A stretch of DNA of 64,000 nucleotides. Source: Streptococcus hyointestinalis. Its GTDB lineage: Bacteria > Bacillota > Bacilli > Lactobacillales > Streptococcaceae. Numbering within the stretch: position 1 is the stretch's first letter; the number at the start of each line of letters is the position of its first letter. Under the pieces are notes generated by a model, which saw only the letters and a program-made list of their open reading frames with translations, was not told where the DNA came from and did not search any database. A program made the translations under genes and the position numbers. Positions 17,518 through 30,044 of this stretch are shown here, piece by piece. The stretch covers positions 310,001 to 374,000 of the forward strand of contig NZ_JAAKGB010000001.1 of the NCBI RefSeq assembly GCF_011039275.1, read 5' to 3'.

Positions 17518-18261
17518 ATGGAAATGAAACAAATTAGTGAAACAACACTGAAAATTACAATCAGTATGGAAGATTTAGCAGATCGTGGCATGGAGTTGAA
17601 GGACTTTCTTTTGCCGCAGGAAAAGACAGAGGAGTTTTTCTACAGTGTCATGGATGAGCTAGACTTGCCAGATAACTTTAAAAACAGCGGTATGCTTAGT
17701 TTTCGTGTAACTCCACGAAAAGACCGCATTGATGTCTTTGTGACCAAGTCTGAGATTGACAAGGACTTAAACTTTGATGATCTAGCAGATTTTGGCGATG
17801 TATCACAGATGTCACCAGAGGAATTTTTCAAAACGCTTGAGAAAACCATGCAATCAAAAGGCGATACGCAAGCGCATGAAAAGCTTGAACAGCTCGAGCA
17901 GATGATGGAAGATGCCTTGGAGGGCGAGGCAACTAGTGAGCCAGAAACGCTTGATGAGCCAGAAACAGACTATGTGCATTACGTTTTCTTCTTTCCAAAA
18001 CTTGAAGATGCCATTAGCTTTTCAAAAGCTGTGGACTTTGAGACAGAAGCGTCTGAGCTCTACAAGGAGCAAGATGGCTACTACATGACGGTTTTATTGG
18101 ACATCAAAGACCAGCCGAGCTACTATGCCAATCTCATGTATGCAAGGTTACTTGAGCATGCCAGTCAGTCCAAGAAAACACGTGCTTACTTGCAAGAGCA
18201 CGGTGTGCAGTTGATTGTTGATGACGCTATTAGCCGTTTACAGTTGATTAAGATGGGATAA
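17518..18261 (+). CDS. mecA: Adaptor protein MecA
   Basis: Adaptor that delivers substrates (in streptococci ComX/SigX and ComW) to the ClpC/ClpP protease and so limits competence. It has 247 residues. The N-terminal substrate-binding part starts [20 protein letters not shown]; an acidic linker (about 120-150, rich in Glu) leads to the C-terminal ClpC-binding domain ([20 protein letters not shown]...). GAGGT lies upstream. It is transcribed with rgpG, which begins 4 nt later; mecA-rgpG is a conserved streptococcal pair. Confidence 0.95.
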   Translation: MEMKQISETTLKITISMEDLADRGMELKDFLLPQEKTEEFFYSVMDELDLPDNFKNSGMLSFRVTPRKDRIDVFVTKSEIDKDLNFDDLADFGDVSQMSPEEFFKTLEKTMQSKGDTQAHEKLEQLEQMMEDALEGEATSEPETLDEPETDYVHYVFFFPKLEDAISFSKAVDFETEASELYKEQDGYYMTVLLDIKDQPSYYANLMYARLLEHASQSKKTRAYLQEHGVQLIVDDAISRLQLIKMG

Positions 18262-18265
18262 ATCA

Positions 18266-19417
18266 ATGACAATAAATCTTTTTTTGGTGCTCCTTGGGAC
18301 TTGTCTCCTCTCAGCTATTCTAACGCCACTTGTGAGACGTTTTTCACTGAAAGTAGGAGCAGTAGACCATCCCAATGCACGTCGCATCAACAAGGTGGAT
18401 ATGCCTAGTGGTGGTGGTTTAGCTATCTTTTTAACCTTCGTCATTGCTACCTTGGTGATTTTACCGTTAATCTCAAAGGACTACACCTATCCTTGGTGGC
18501 GTGAGCCTTATCAGGTTTACATCTTACCAGTTGTCATTGGGGCTTTGGTGATTGTGGTGACGGGTTATTTAGACGATATCTTTGAGCTAAAACCTCTACC
18601 TAAACTCCTTGGGATTGTCATTGCAGCGACCATTGTCTGGGCATTTACAGATTTTCGCTTTGACAGTTTTAAGATTCCTTTTGGAGGACCGCTCATCCAC
18701 TTTAATCCGCTTGTGACCTGCTTTTTGACCATTTTGTGGATTGTTGCGATTACCAATGCTATCAATCTCATTGATGGTTTAGATGGCTTAGTGAGTGGGG
18801 TGTCTATCATTAGCCTTGTGACCATGGCTATTGTGTCCTACTTTTTCCTGCCTAAGGCGGATTTGTTTTTGACCTTGACTATCTTGGTCATGGTAGCGGC
18901 TATTGCAGGATTTTTCCCTTACAATTATCATCCTGCAAGTATCTATCTAGGAGATACTGGAGCGCTTTTTATTGGCTTTATGATTGGGGTTTTGTCTCTA
19001 CAAGGTTTGAAAAATTCAACAGCCGTTGCGGTGGTCACACCTGTTATCATCCTTGGCGTGCCTATCCTTGATACGGTTGTTGCCATCATCAGACGGACGC
19101 TATCTGGTCAAAAGTTTTATGAGCCAGATAAATTGCACCTGCACCACAGACTCCTTTCGATGGGCTTTAGCCATAGAGGTGCGGTCTGGATGGTTTATGC
19201 CATTGCCTTTATCTTTTCTTTGATTGCTCTCTTATTAAATGTCTCTAGCCGCTTTGGTGGTGTGCTTTTGATATTTGGGCTCTTATTTGCCCTTGAGATT
19301 TTTATCGAAGGGCTTGGTATTTGGGGTGAAAATCGCACACCTCTCTTTAATGCCTTTAAGTTCATCGGCAATAAAGCTTACCGCAAACGTAAACAAGACG
19401 AGTACCGCCGTAAATAA
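18266..19417 (+). CDS. rgpG: UDP-GlcNAc:undecaprenyl-P GlcNAc-1-P transferase (RgpG/TagO type)
   Basis: Membrane enzyme that starts rhamnose wall-polysaccharide (or teichoic acid) synthesis by moving GlcNAc-1-phosphate to undecaprenyl phosphate. The 383-residue protein has about eleven membrane segments. Active-site signs are DD at 103-104 (YLDDIFEL), NLIDGLDGL (Asp170) and HLHHRLL (His293-His294). It starts 4 nt after mecA and ends in a strong terminator. The rgpG name rests on the mecA linkage and similarity; TagO/WecA is the wider family. Confidence 0.9.
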   Translation: MTINLFLVLLGTCLLSAILTPLVRRFSLKVGAVDHPNARRINKVDMPSGGGLAIFLTFVIATLVILPLISKDYTYPWWREPYQVYILPVVIGALVIVVTGYLDDIFELKPLPKLLGIVIAATIVWAFTDFRFDSFKIPFGGPLIHFNPLVTCFLTILWIVAITNAINLIDGLDGLVSGVSIISLVTMAIVSYFFLPKADLFLTLTILVMVAAIAGFFPYNYHPASIYLGDTGALFIGFMIGVLSLQGLKNSTAVAVVTPVIILGVPILDTVVAIIRRTLSGQKFYEPDKLHLHHRLLSMGFSHRGAVWMVYAIAFIFSLIALLLNVSSRFGGVLLIFGLLFALEIFIEGLGIWGENRTPLFNAFKFIGNKAYRKRKQDEYRRK

Positions 19418-19420
19418 ACA

Positions 19421-19449
19421 AAAATGACTGAAACTCTTTCAGTCATTTT
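19421..19449 (+). terminator. mecA-rgpG operon terminator
   Basis: Perfect 13-bp stem (19421-19433 with 19437-19449), loop CTC, ending in TTTT. Confidence 0.9.
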
Positions 19450-19490
19450 CTTAAATCCAAAACGCCAAAATAGAAAGCCTAGCGCTTTTT

Positions 19491-19499
19491 TGTTATAAT
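19491..19499 (+). promoter_or_regulatory. suf operon promoter (extended -10)
   Basis: TGT-TATAAT at 19491-19499, 68 nt before sufC. The -35 region is weak. Confidence 0.55.
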
Positions 19500-19567
19500 A
19501 ATCATTGTAAACACTTAGTCTAGAGCAAGATTTGCCCTTAGTAATAATGGAAAAAGGAGTAACATAG

Positions 19568-20338
19568 ATGTCTGTACTTGAAATCAAAAATCTTCATGTG
19601 TCTATTGAAGACAAGGAAATCTTAAAAGGCTTGAATTTGACCTTGAAAACAGGTGAAATCGCAGCAATCATGGGTCCAAACGGGACAGGTAAGTCTACCT
19701 TGTCAGCTGCTATCATGGGAAATCCAAACTATGAAGTCACAGAAGGCGAGATTTTATTTGACGGGGAAAATATTCTCGAGCTTGAAGTGGATGAGCGTGC
19801 AAGACTAGGTCTGTTTCTTGCTATGCAATACCCATCTGAAATCCCAGGTATCACTAATGCTGAGTTTATCCGTGCAGCTATGAATGCAGGAAAAGCAGAT
19901 GAGGACAAGATTTCAGTCATTGACTTTATCACAAAGCTGGATGAAAAAATGGCGCTGCTTGGCATGAAAGAGGAAATGGCAGAGCGCTACCTCAACGAAG
20001 GCTTCTCAGGTGGTGAGAAAAAACGTAACGAAATTTTACAGCTCTTGATGTTAGAGCCTAAGTTTGCGCTGCTTGATGAGATTGACTCTGGGCTTGATAT
20101 TGACGCTCTTAAGGTCGTCTCAAAAGGGGTCAATGCTATGCGTGGCGAAGGCTTTGGTGCCATGATTATCACTCACTATCAGCGCTTGCTCAACTACATC
20201 ACACCAGACGTGGTGCATGTCATGATGGACGGACGTGTCGTTCTCTCTGGTGGGGCTGACCTAGCTGCTCGCCTTGAAAAAGAAGGCTACGCTAAAATCG
20301 CAGAAGAACTCGGCATTGAGTACAAAGAAGAAGTGTAA
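19568..20338 (+). CDS. sufC: Fe-S cluster assembly ATPase SufC
   Basis: ABC-type ATPase of the SufBCD scaffold that builds Fe-S clusters in the cytoplasm. It has 256 residues with Walker A GPNGTGKST, signature FSGGEKKRNEI, a Walker B with LLDEIDSGLD, and H-loop ITHY. AAAGGAG lies before ATG 19568. It is the first gene of sufCDSUB, the only full Fe-S assembly system seen here and the usual one in streptococci. Confidence 0.97.
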   Translation: MSVLEIKNLHVSIEDKEILKGLNLTLKTGEIAAIMGPNGTGKSTLSAAIMGNPNYEVTEGEILFDGENILELEVDERARLGLFLAMQYPSEIPGITNAEFIRAAMNAGKADEDKISVIDFITKLDEKMALLGMKEEMAERYLNEGFSGGEKKRNEILQLLMLEPKFALLDEIDSGLDIDALKVVSKGVNAMRGEGFGAMIITHYQRLLNYITPDVVHVMMDGRVVLSGGADLAARLEKEGYAKIAEELGIEYKEEV

Positions 20339-20378
20339 GCACGTCGCTTGCTACTTACCATACTAGAAGGAGGAAATG

Positions 20379-23297
<2,919 letters not shown>

Positions 23298-23310
23298 AAG
23301 AGAGAAACCT

Positions 23311-24729
23311 ATGTCTGAAGTAAATGAAAAAGTAGAACCTAAGCCCATCGACTTAGGAGAATATAAATTTGGCTTTCACGACGATGTCGAGCCTATCTAC
23401 TCTACAGGTAAAGGGCTTAGTGAAGCCGTTGTAAGAGAGCTCTCAAGCGCTAAAGGCGAGCCAGAGTGGATGCTTGATTTTCGTCTCAAGTCGCTAGAAG
23501 TTTTCAACAAAATGCCCATGCAAGAGTGGGGACCAGACTTGTCTGAGATTGACTTTGACGATCTCATCTACTATCAAAAGCCGTCTGACAAGCCTGCTCG
23601 CTCTTGGGATGAAGTGCCAGACAAGATCAAGGAAACCTTTGAGCGTATCGGTATTCCAGAGGCAGAGCGTGCTTATCTAGCGGGAGCTTCTGCTCAGTAT
23701 GAGTCAGAAGTCGTCTACCACAACATGAAAGACGAGTTTGAAAAGCTAGGTATCATCTTTACCGATACCGACTCTGCTCTAAAGGAATACCCAGACCTTT
23801 TCAAGCAGTATTTTGCGAAGCTCGTTCCTCCAACGGACAATAAACTGGCTGCGCTCAACTCTGCTGTCTGGTCAGGAGGTACCTTTATCTATGTGCCAAA
23901 GGGTGTCAAGGTGGACATTCCCTTGCAAACTTATTTCCGTATCAATAACGAAAATACAGGGCAGTTTGAACGTACCCTGATTATCGTTGATGAGGGCGCT
24001 AGCGTCCACTATGTCGAGGGCTGTACCGCACCGACCTACTCAAGCAACAGCTTGCATGCTGCTATCGTTGAGATTTTTGCACTAGACGGTGCTTACATGC
24101 GCTACACCACTATCCAAAACTGGTCTGACAATGTTTACAACCTTGTCACCAAGCGTGCTACAGCAAAGAAATACGCTACTGTTGAGTGGATTGATGGAAA
24201 CTTGGGCGCTAAGACGACCATGAAGTACCCATCTGTCTACCTAGACGGTGAGGGTGCTCGTGGGACTATGCTCTCTATCGCCTTTGCCAATAAAGGACAG
24301 CACCAAGACACAGGGGCTAAGATGATTCACAACGCTCCACACACAAGCTCCTCTATCGTCTCTAAGTCTATCGCAAAAGGTGGCGGTAAGGTAGACTATC
24401 GTGGACAGGTGACCTTTGCCAAGAACTCGAAAAAATCCGTCAGCCATATCGAGTGTGACACCATCATCATGGATGACTTGTCAGCTTCAGACACCATTCC
24501 ATTTAACGAAATTCACAACTCGCAAGTGGCTCTTGAGCATGAAGCCAAGGTCTCCAAAATTTCAGAAGAACAGCTCTACTATCTCATGAGCCGTGGGCTT
24601 TCTGAGAGCGAAGCGACCGAGATGATTGTCATGGGATTTGTCGAGCCCTTTACAAAAGAACTCCCAATGGAGTACGCCGTTGAGCTCAACCGTCTCATCT
24701 CCTACGAGATGGAAGGTTCCGTTGGATAA
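23311..24729 (+). CDS. sufB: Fe-S cluster assembly protein SufB
   Basis: Main scaffold subunit of SufBCD, 472 residues from ATG 23311, where the typical streptococcal start [20 protein letters not shown] lies. Earlier in-frame starts (23239, 23287) fall inside sufU and are less likely. Conserved signs include [30 protein letters not shown] and the C-terminal [21 protein letters not shown]. It is the last gene of the operon and ends just before a bidirectional terminator. Confidence 0.96.
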   Translation: MSEVNEKVEPKPIDLGEYKFGFHDDVEPIYSTGKGLSEAVVRELSSAKGEPEWMLDFRLKSLEVFNKMPMQEWGPDLSEIDFDDLIYYQKPSDKPARSWDEVPDKIKETFERIGIPEAERAYLAGASAQYESEVVYHNMKDEFEKLGIIFTDTDSALKEYPDLFKQYFAKLVPPTDNKLAALNSAVWSGGTFIYVPKGVKVDIPLQTYFRINNENTGQFERTLIIVDEGASVHYVEGCTAPTYSSNSLHAAIVEIFALDGAYMRYTTIQNWSDNVYNLVTKRATAKKYATVEWIDGNLGAKTTMKYPSVYLDGEGARGTMLSIAFANKGQHQDTGAKMIHNAPHTSSSIVSKSIAKGGGKVDYRGQVTFAKNSKKSVSHIECDTIIMDDLSASDTIPFNEIHNSQVALEHEAKVSKISEEQLYYLMSRGLSESEATEMIVMGFVEPFTKELPMEYAVELNRLISYEMEGSVG

Positions 24730-24732
24730 GAA

Positions 24733-24765
24733 AAAAAGATTGGAAACATCGTTTCCAATCTTTTT
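24733..24765. terminator. Bidirectional terminator between sufB and dacA
   Basis: Perfect 15-bp stem (24733-24747 with 24751-24765), loop ATC, with A-run and T-run on both sides. It serves the suf operon (+) and the carboxypeptidase gene (-), whose stop codon lies at its edge. Confidence 0.9.
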
Positions 24766-26023
24766 ATAGTTTCTCATTGACGTAGCGAACGAAGTGGTTC
24801 CACCAGACTTTGAGGAAGAAGCTGCGCTTGACATCAGTTTTAGCGACCATCTGGACACTAGGCTCACCGTCTAGGTAGCCAGAACCGACTAAGCTCTTGT
24901 CCTTGTAGGTCAGGGTGGCTACCGTCTGCCCTTTTGTTACAGGAGCGGTTGGTGTTTCTTTCTTGAGGTCAAAGGTGAGGGCAGTAGAAGCTGTCGTGCG
25001 TGGTGTGATGACCTTGAAGGTGTCTTTGGCAACGGCAGTTACGTCAGGCTTTTTCCCGTCGAGCACCTCTACGGTGCTGTTTTTGTAGGCTTGCCCTTTT
25101 TCAAGAACGGTCTGCACAGTGTAGGTCGTGTAGATATAGTTCATGAGGTTGTTGGTGGCAGTGAAGCGAGCAGTGCTGTCTGTATCGCCATTATCAGCGT
25201 TTAGGATAACCGTGATAATGCGCATGCCATTCTCCTCGGTCGTGCCGACAAAGCAAGCGCCAGCAAGGTCAGTTGTACCAGTCTTGAGCCCATCAACGCC
25301 GTCACGATAGCTGGTCATGTACTTGAGCATGAGGTTTGAGCTGGTCATGGTCACCCCGTCAAAGTCGCTGGTCGATTGGCTCGTGATATCCAGCACCTCT
25401 GGAAAGTCCAAAATCAGATGTCTCGCCACGATAGCGACATCCTTAGCGCTCATCATGTTTTCAGCGTCACTGCTAGAGCCTGGATAGATATTGTCGCCCA
25501 GCATGCTGTTGTTGAGCCCAGAGCTATTGACCAGACTAGCGTCACTTATCCCCCACTCTTTGAGTTGAGCGCTCATCATATCGACAAACTTGGACTCGCT
25601 GCCTCCGACTTTTTCGGCAAGGGCAATGGCTGCGCTGTTAGCACTAGCGACAAGAGAAGCATTAACCAGCTCTTTGACCGTGTACTGGCGCTTTTCCATA
25701 GGGACGTTACTAGCCAGTGAGTCGGTCGTCAGGTCATAGGCATAGTCTGAAATGTCGACCTTGGTGTTCCAAGAGAGCTTTCCCTCTTTGATGTCCTTAT
25801 AAACCAGATAAATGGTCAAAAGTTTTGTGATGGAGGCGATACCGTCTGGTGTATCAGCGTCTTTTTCATATAAAATCTTGCCTGTGCTTGCCTCGACAGC
25901 GATAGCATGCTCAGCCGCAGCGTCAAAATCCTGCGCCAAAGCAGAGCTTGTCGCCAATACAAAGCAGAGCAAAACAGACAGAAAAATAGCCTTTAAGGCA
26001 AAAGAAAATCGAGTATTTTTCAT
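24764..26023 (-). CDS. dacA: D-alanyl-D-alanine carboxypeptidase (PBP5/DacA type)
   Basis: Low-molecular-weight penicillin-binding protein (PBP3 of streptococci) that trims the terminal D-Ala of peptidoglycan. From ATG 26023 it has 419 residues: signal peptide to about Ala30, catalytic SITK (Ser64, Lys67), SAN (127-129), KTGT (247-250), then the PBP5 C-terminal beta domain and a final amphipathic anchor. There is no RBS: an extended -10 box (TGG-TATAAT, 26038-26030) ends only 6 nt before the ATG, so the mRNA is probably leaderless. GTG 26029 is an alternative start directly at the -10 box. Confidence 0.94.
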   Translation of the reverse strand: MKNTRFSFALKAIFLSVLLCFVLATSSALAQDFDAAAEHAIAVEASTGKILYEKDADTPDGIASITKLLTIYLVYKDIKEGKLSWNTKVDISDYAYDLTTDSLASNVPMEKRQYTVKELVNASLVASANSAAIALAEKVGGSESKFVDMMSAQLKEWGISDASLVNSSGLNNSMLGDNIYPGSSSDAENMMSAKDVAIVARHLILDFPEVLDITSQSTSDFDGVTMTSSNLMLKYMTSYRDGVDGLKTGTTDLAGACFVGTTEENGMRIITVILNADNGDTDSTARFTATNNLMNYIYTTYTVQTVLEKGQAYKNSTVEVLDGKKPDVTAVAKDTFKVITPRTTASTALTFDLKKETPTAPVTKGQTVATLTYKDKSLVGSGYLDGEPSVQMVAKTDVKRSFFLKVWWNHFVRYVNEKL

Positions 26024-26029
26024 ACACAC

Positions 26030-26038
26030 ATTATACCA
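26030..26038 (-). promoter_or_regulatory. Extended -10 promoter giving leaderless dacA mRNA
   Basis: On the minus strand TGG-TATAAT is followed by six bases and then ATG 26023. The expected transcription start falls at or next to the start codon. Confidence 0.6.
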
Positions 26039-26124
26039 TAGAAATCAAAAGAAGAAAAAAGACTTTCTCACTTAAAAAAGGCAAATGCCTTGAAAATAAA
26101 GGATTTAAAGCGTTTTGTTGCACA

Positions 26125-26139
26125 AATATTCAGAAAATA
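26125..26139. promoter_or_regulatory. CodY-like box before opp operon 1
   Basis: AATATTCAGAAAATA matches 13 of 15 positions of the CodY consensus AATTTTCWGAAAATT. It lies about 37 bp before the -10 box (TAAAAT, 26176-26181). CodY represses peptide uptake genes in low-GC Gram-positives when branched amino acids are plentiful. Confidence 0.65.
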
Positions 26140-26239
26140 ACGACAAAAAGACTTCCTTTTTAGAAAAATTTAAGGTAAAATAGAGGTACTTCTTACGAGA
26201 GATCGATAAGGGATGTCAAAAGAAAAAGAGGTAGTTTAT

Positions 26240-28012
26240 ATGAAGAAGTCAAAATGGTTTATAACAGCAGGTGTGACTTTGCTTGCAGTAAGCGCTTTAG
26301 CAGCATGTGGCAACAAATCATCATCCAGTAAGAGCGTAGACCAAAGCTCGCTCCCTACAACAGTGAAAAACAAAGGGACAGCTAAAGCTAACGCAACTTT
26401 GAATGCTGCCATTGTAGATTCATCAGGCGGTACGGGAATCTTTATGGATGAGATAGCAGAACGAAATATTGACCTTAATTTCGCTGGTTATGTGGATGAG
26501 TCTATGTTTGGTAGTGATAAAAATCTACAAATTGACGATTCAGGTCTAGCTTCTGTTAAGTTTGATAATGACGCAAAGACAGTTACGGTCACATTAACAG
26601 GTAAAGACTACAAATGGTCAGATGGTCAACCCTTTACCATTGACGACTATATCTTTACCATCTATCAAATTGGAAGTAAAGACTACGCAGGTATTCGTTA
26701 CTCCGATGGTTTTGCTGGTATTGTCGGTATGGCAGACTACCACGAAGGCAAGACCGACACCATCTCAGGTGTGGAAAAGAAAGACGACTATACCGTTGTT
26801 CTCCACTACAGCGAGATGAACCCATCAATGACTTATGTGAGCTACCTGCCTAACTTTGTCGCTCCACAACATATCTTTAAAGACATCCCTGTCCAAGATT
26901 GGGAAAAGAGCGACTATGCTAGAACGGCTAAGTTTGTCGGCATGGGACCTTACAAGATTAAAAGCGTTGTCTCAGGGGAGTCAGTCGTCTACGAAGCAAA
27001 CCCTTACTACTACAAGGGCGAGCCAAAGACTAAAAACCTCAAGGTGGATGTGGTATCACCAGACACTATCGCCCAAGAGGTCAAGGCAGGACACTACGAC
27101 ATCACAACTGTGCCAAGCGACCAATATGACCAGTTCAAAGATTTGAGCAATGTCACTTTGCTAGGCTCAAAAGAAAACACGCTTCACTATCTTGGCTTTA
27201 AGCTTGGTAAGATTGAAAATGACAAGCGTGTCATGAACTCAAGTGCTAAAGCAAGCAATGTCAAACTTCGTCAAGCCCTCGCTTACGCCCTTGACAACAA
27301 GAAAATCGGAGACTCTGTCTACAATGGACTCTGGTTCCCAGCGACAACGCTTGAGATTAGTTTCTTTGGAGACCTTCACTCTGATGATGTCAAGAGCTAC
27401 AGCTTTAACCAAGATAAGGCGAAAAAACTGCTCAAAGAAGCAGGCTACAAGGATACGAATAACGACGGCTACGTTGAAGACCCTAAAGGTAAATCCTTCA
27501 AGCTCACTCTTGCAGCACCCCAGCGTGGTGACGCCTTTGAGTCTATGATTCAGCAGTACATCGCATGGTGGAAAGAAATCGGTGTCAAGGTAGAGCTCTA
27601 TGGTGGACGTACCATGGAAAAGAACGCCTTCTATGAAGAAGTGCAAAAGAGTGACAGTTCAGTAGATATGTTCTTAGGTGCTTTTGGTACAGGATTTGAC
27701 CCATCACCGCTCGGACTCTGGGGACCAGATACAACCAACCTGAACTACACAGGCTTTGTCTCTGAAAAACAAAACAAGCTCTTTAAGAAACTTGTCTCTG
27801 AAAAAGCCATGGACAAAGACTACCGTATCAAAGCCTACAAAGAATGGCAAGAATACTCTAACGAACAACTCTACGCTGTCCCACTCTTTGAGACAAACGC
27901 TGTTGTAGCAGTCAATAAACGTGTCAAAGCTTACGATACTGAAATCGGAGCAAAGGACGGTCAAACGAACAACATCGAAGTTGTCTCAGACAAAGGTGTA
28001 GCTGATAAATAG
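26240..28012 (+). CDS. oppA: Oligopeptide-binding lipoprotein OppA (operon 1)
   Basis: Extracellular peptide receptor of an ABC importer (SBP_bac_5 family), 590 residues. The lipoprotein signal ends in LAAC with Cys23 as the lipidated residue; GNKSSSS follows. Conserved SBP_bac_5 signs include KWSDGQPFTIDDYIFT and MGPYKIKSV. ATG 26240 is chosen from GAGG at 26228-26231 and the standard signal peptide; an ATG at 26213 would add nine polar residues before it. It leads the operon A-D-F-B-C and is followed by an attenuator-like hairpin. Confidence 0.9.
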   Translation: MKKSKWFITAGVTLLAVSALAACGNKSSSSKSVDQSSLPTTVKNKGTAKANATLNAAIVDSSGGTGIFMDEIAERNIDLNFAGYVDESMFGSDKNLQIDDSGLASVKFDNDAKTVTVTLTGKDYKWSDGQPFTIDDYIFTIYQIGSKDYAGIRYSDGFAGIVGMADYHEGKTDTISGVEKKDDYTVVLHYSEMNPSMTYVSYLPNFVAPQHIFKDIPVQDWEKSDYARTAKFVGMGPYKIKSVVSGESVVYEANPYYYKGEPKTKNLKVDVVSPDTIAQEVKAGHYDITTVPSDQYDQFKDLSNVTLLGSKENTLHYLGFKLGKIENDKRVMNSSAKASNVKLRQALAYALDNKKIGDSVYNGLWFPATTLEISFFGDLHSDDVKSYSFNQDKAKKLLKEAGYKDTNNDGYVEDPKGKSFKLTLAAPQRGDAFESMIQQYIAWWKEIGVKVELYGGRTMEKNAFYEEVQKSDSSVDMFLGAFGTGFDPSPLGLWGPDTTNLNYTGFVSEKQNKLFKKLVSEKAMDKDYRIKAYKEWQEYSNEQLYAVPLFETNAVVAVNKRVKAYDTEIGAKDGQTNNIEVVSDKGVADK

Positions 28013-28025
28013 TCTTGATGACATT

Positions 28026-28079
28026 GAGGAGGTAGGAGGTATCAAACAAAACGTTTGATACAAGCCTTCTCCTCTTTTT
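28026..28079 (+). terminator. Attenuating hairpin between oppA and oppD (operon 1)
   Basis: GAGGAG (28026-28031) pairs with CTCCTC (28069-28074). Inside, a perfect 9-bp stem GTATCAAAC / GTTTGATAC is formed. Five T follow. It probably lets oppA be made in excess over the membrane and ATPase subunits. Confidence 0.7.
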
Positions 28080-28103
28080 CTATACACGAAGAAAGGAAAA
28101 ACA

Positions 28104-29099
28104 ATGACAAGTGATACGCTATTAGATATAAAGGACTTGCATGTTGGCTTTAGGATACGAGATGATTTCTATGACGCCGTTGATGATGTCTCACTAGCGG
28201 TCAAGGAAAATGAAATCATAGCCATCGTCGGTGAGTCTGGCTGTGGTAAGTCTACTCTAGCAACTGCCATCATGGGACTACACAACCCGCACAACACCAA
28301 AATCACAGGCGAGATTAACTACAAAGGGCAAAATCTCGTTGGCTTATCCGAAGAAGCCTTTAATGCCATCCGTGGCAATGACATCGGCATGATTTTCCAA
28401 GATCCACTGGCTTCGCTCAATCCTTTGATGACTGTTGGGGCACAGATTGATGAGGCACTCTATTTCCACAAGAAAATGACGGATAAAGAGCGTGAGGCAC
28501 GTGTGCTTGAGCTCTTAGACCAAGTCGGTATCCCAAATCCAAAGCGTACCTACAACCAATACCCTCATGAGCTCTCTGGAGGTATGCGCCAACGTGTGGG
28601 TATTGCTATGGCGCTGTCTTGTAAACCTGCGGTTATCATCGCAGACGAGCCGACAACAGCCCTTGATGTAACCATTCAAGCGCAAATCTTGGACTTGCTA
28701 AAGGATATCCAAGAAGAAACCAAGTCAGGGATTATCTTGATTACACACGACCTTGGGGTCGTTGCTGAGACGGCAGACCGTGTGGCGGTCATGTATGCTG
28801 GCGAGTTTGTCGAGATTGCTCCAGTAGAAGAGCTCTTCTTACATCCAAAACACCCCTACACACGCTCGCTTCTGCGCTCCAACCCACAGGTTGACCGTGA
28901 CGACGAGGAGCTTTATGTCATCGCAGGTGCCGTTCCGTCTATTGCTAATATCAAGCGAGAAGGTTGCCGCTTTGCACCACGTATCAAATGGATAGCAGAT
29001 GATAAACACGAGGCTCATCCAAGCTTACACGAAGTGTCACCAGGACATTTTGTCCGCTGCACCTGCTATAAATATTTTGACTTTGAAAGTGAGAGATAG
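28104..29099 (+). CDS. oppD: Oligopeptide ABC transporter ATPase OppD (operon 1)
   Basis: ATP-binding subunit, 331 residues: Walker [10 protein letters not shown], signature LSGGMRQR, Walker [14 protein letters not shown]-loop ITHD. The C-terminal oligopeptide/dipeptide extension keeps cysteines (GCRFAPR near 287, then VRCTCY). These lie where some OppD/DppD proteins bind an Fe-S cluster, although the full four-Cys pattern is not clear. It begins 91 nt after oppA, beyond the hairpin, and the next ATPase starts 2 nt after it. Confidence 0.93.
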   Translation: MTSDTLLDIKDLHVGFRIRDDFYDAVDDVSLAVKENEIIAIVGESGCGKSTLATAIMGLHNPHNTKITGEINYKGQNLVGLSEEAFNAIRGNDIGMIFQDPLASLNPLMTVGAQIDEALYFHKKMTDKEREARVLELLDQVGIPNPKRTYNQYPHELSGGMRQRVGIAMALSCKPAVIIADEPTTALDVTIQAQILDLLKDIQEETKSGIILITHDLGVVAETADRVAVMYAGEFVEIAPVEELFLHPKHPYTRSLLRSNPQVDRDDEELYVIAGAVPSIANIKREGCRFAPRIKWIADDKHEAHPSLHEVSPGHFVRCTCYKYFDFESER

Positions 29100-29101
29100 C
29101 T

Positions 29102-30043
29102 ATGGGATTTATTGAAGTGAAAGATTTAAAGGTTCATTATCCGATTCGCAGTGGCTTTTTCAATCGTGTGACAGACTATGTCTATGCTGTGGATGGTGTT
29201 GACTTGCACATCGAAGCTGGTAAGACCTATGGTCTCGTCGGAGAGTCTGGCTCTGGCAAGTCAACGATTGGAAAAACTATTATCGGTCTTGAAAAAGCGA
29301 CTTCTGGTAAGGTCTTTTATGAGGGCAAGGACGTCACCAACAAGCAACGCCGTGACAAGGAGCACTTTAGCAAAAACGTGCAGATGATTTTCCAAGACTC
29401 GCTCTCTAGTTTTAATCCTAAAAAGCGTATTCTAGATATCATCGCAGAGCCTATTCGCAATTTTGAGCGCTTGTCAGCAGGCGAAGAACGCCAAAAAGTG
29501 CTGTCTTTGCTGGACACGATTGGTCTCGGTGAGGAAGCGCTCTACAAGTACCCGCATGAGTTTTCAGGAGGGCAACGTCAGCGTATCGGTGTTGCACGTG
29601 CTCTAGCCAGTAACCCTCGTCTCATCATCGCAGATGAGCCTGTCTCAGCCCTTGACTTGTCCGTGCAAGCGCAAATCCTCAACTACATGAAGCGTATCCA
29701 AGAGGAGTTTAACGTCAGCTATCTCTTTATCTCCCATGACCTAGGGGTTGTCCGTCATATGTGTGATGAGCTTTATATCATGTATCGTGGACGTTTCGTA
29801 GAGACAGGAAAAAAAGCTGAAATCTATAGCGATCCTCGTCATATCTACACCAAGCGACTCTTATCTGCTGTTCCAACCCTTGACCCTGTCAATCGTGACG
29901 CTAATAAAGCTAAAAGACGAGAGACCGAAAAAGCCTTTCGTGAGCAGCAGGCGCAGTATTTTGATGCCAATGGCAGAGTGTTTGACCTTCAGGACATCAC
30001 ACCAAGCCATAAGGTAGCTCTTGATAGCAAAGGAGGTCGCTAA
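29102..30043 (+). CDS. oppF: Oligopeptide ABC transporter ATPase OppF (operon 1)
   Basis: Second ATP-binding subunit, 313 residues: Walker A GESGSGKST, signature FSGGQRQRIGVARAL, Walker B IIADEPVSALD, H-loop ISHD. The order D-F before the permeases B-C differs from the second operon. It lies 2 nt after oppD. AAGGAGG inside its last codons serves as the RBS of oppB. Confidence 0.93.
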   Translation: MGFIEVKDLKVHYPIRSGFFNRVTDYVYAVDGVDLHIEAGKTYGLVGESGSGKSTIGKTIIGLEKATSGKVFYEGKDVTNKQRRDKEHFSKNVQMIFQDSLSSFNPKKRILDIIAEPIRNFERLSAGEERQKVLSLLDTIGLGEEALYKYPHEFSGGQRQRIGVARALASNPRLIIADEPVSALDLSVQAQILNYMKRIQEEFNVSYLFISHDLGVVRHMCDELYIMYRGRFVETGKKAEIYSDPRHIYTKRLLSAVPTLDPVNRDANKAKRRETEKAFREQQAQYFDANGRVFDLQDITPSHKVALDSKGGR

Positions 30044-30044
30044 T

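Noticed and set aside
27239..27646. Minus-strand open frame of 135 codons opposite oppA
   Set aside because: A shadow of the real gene with no start signals and no recognisable protein features.
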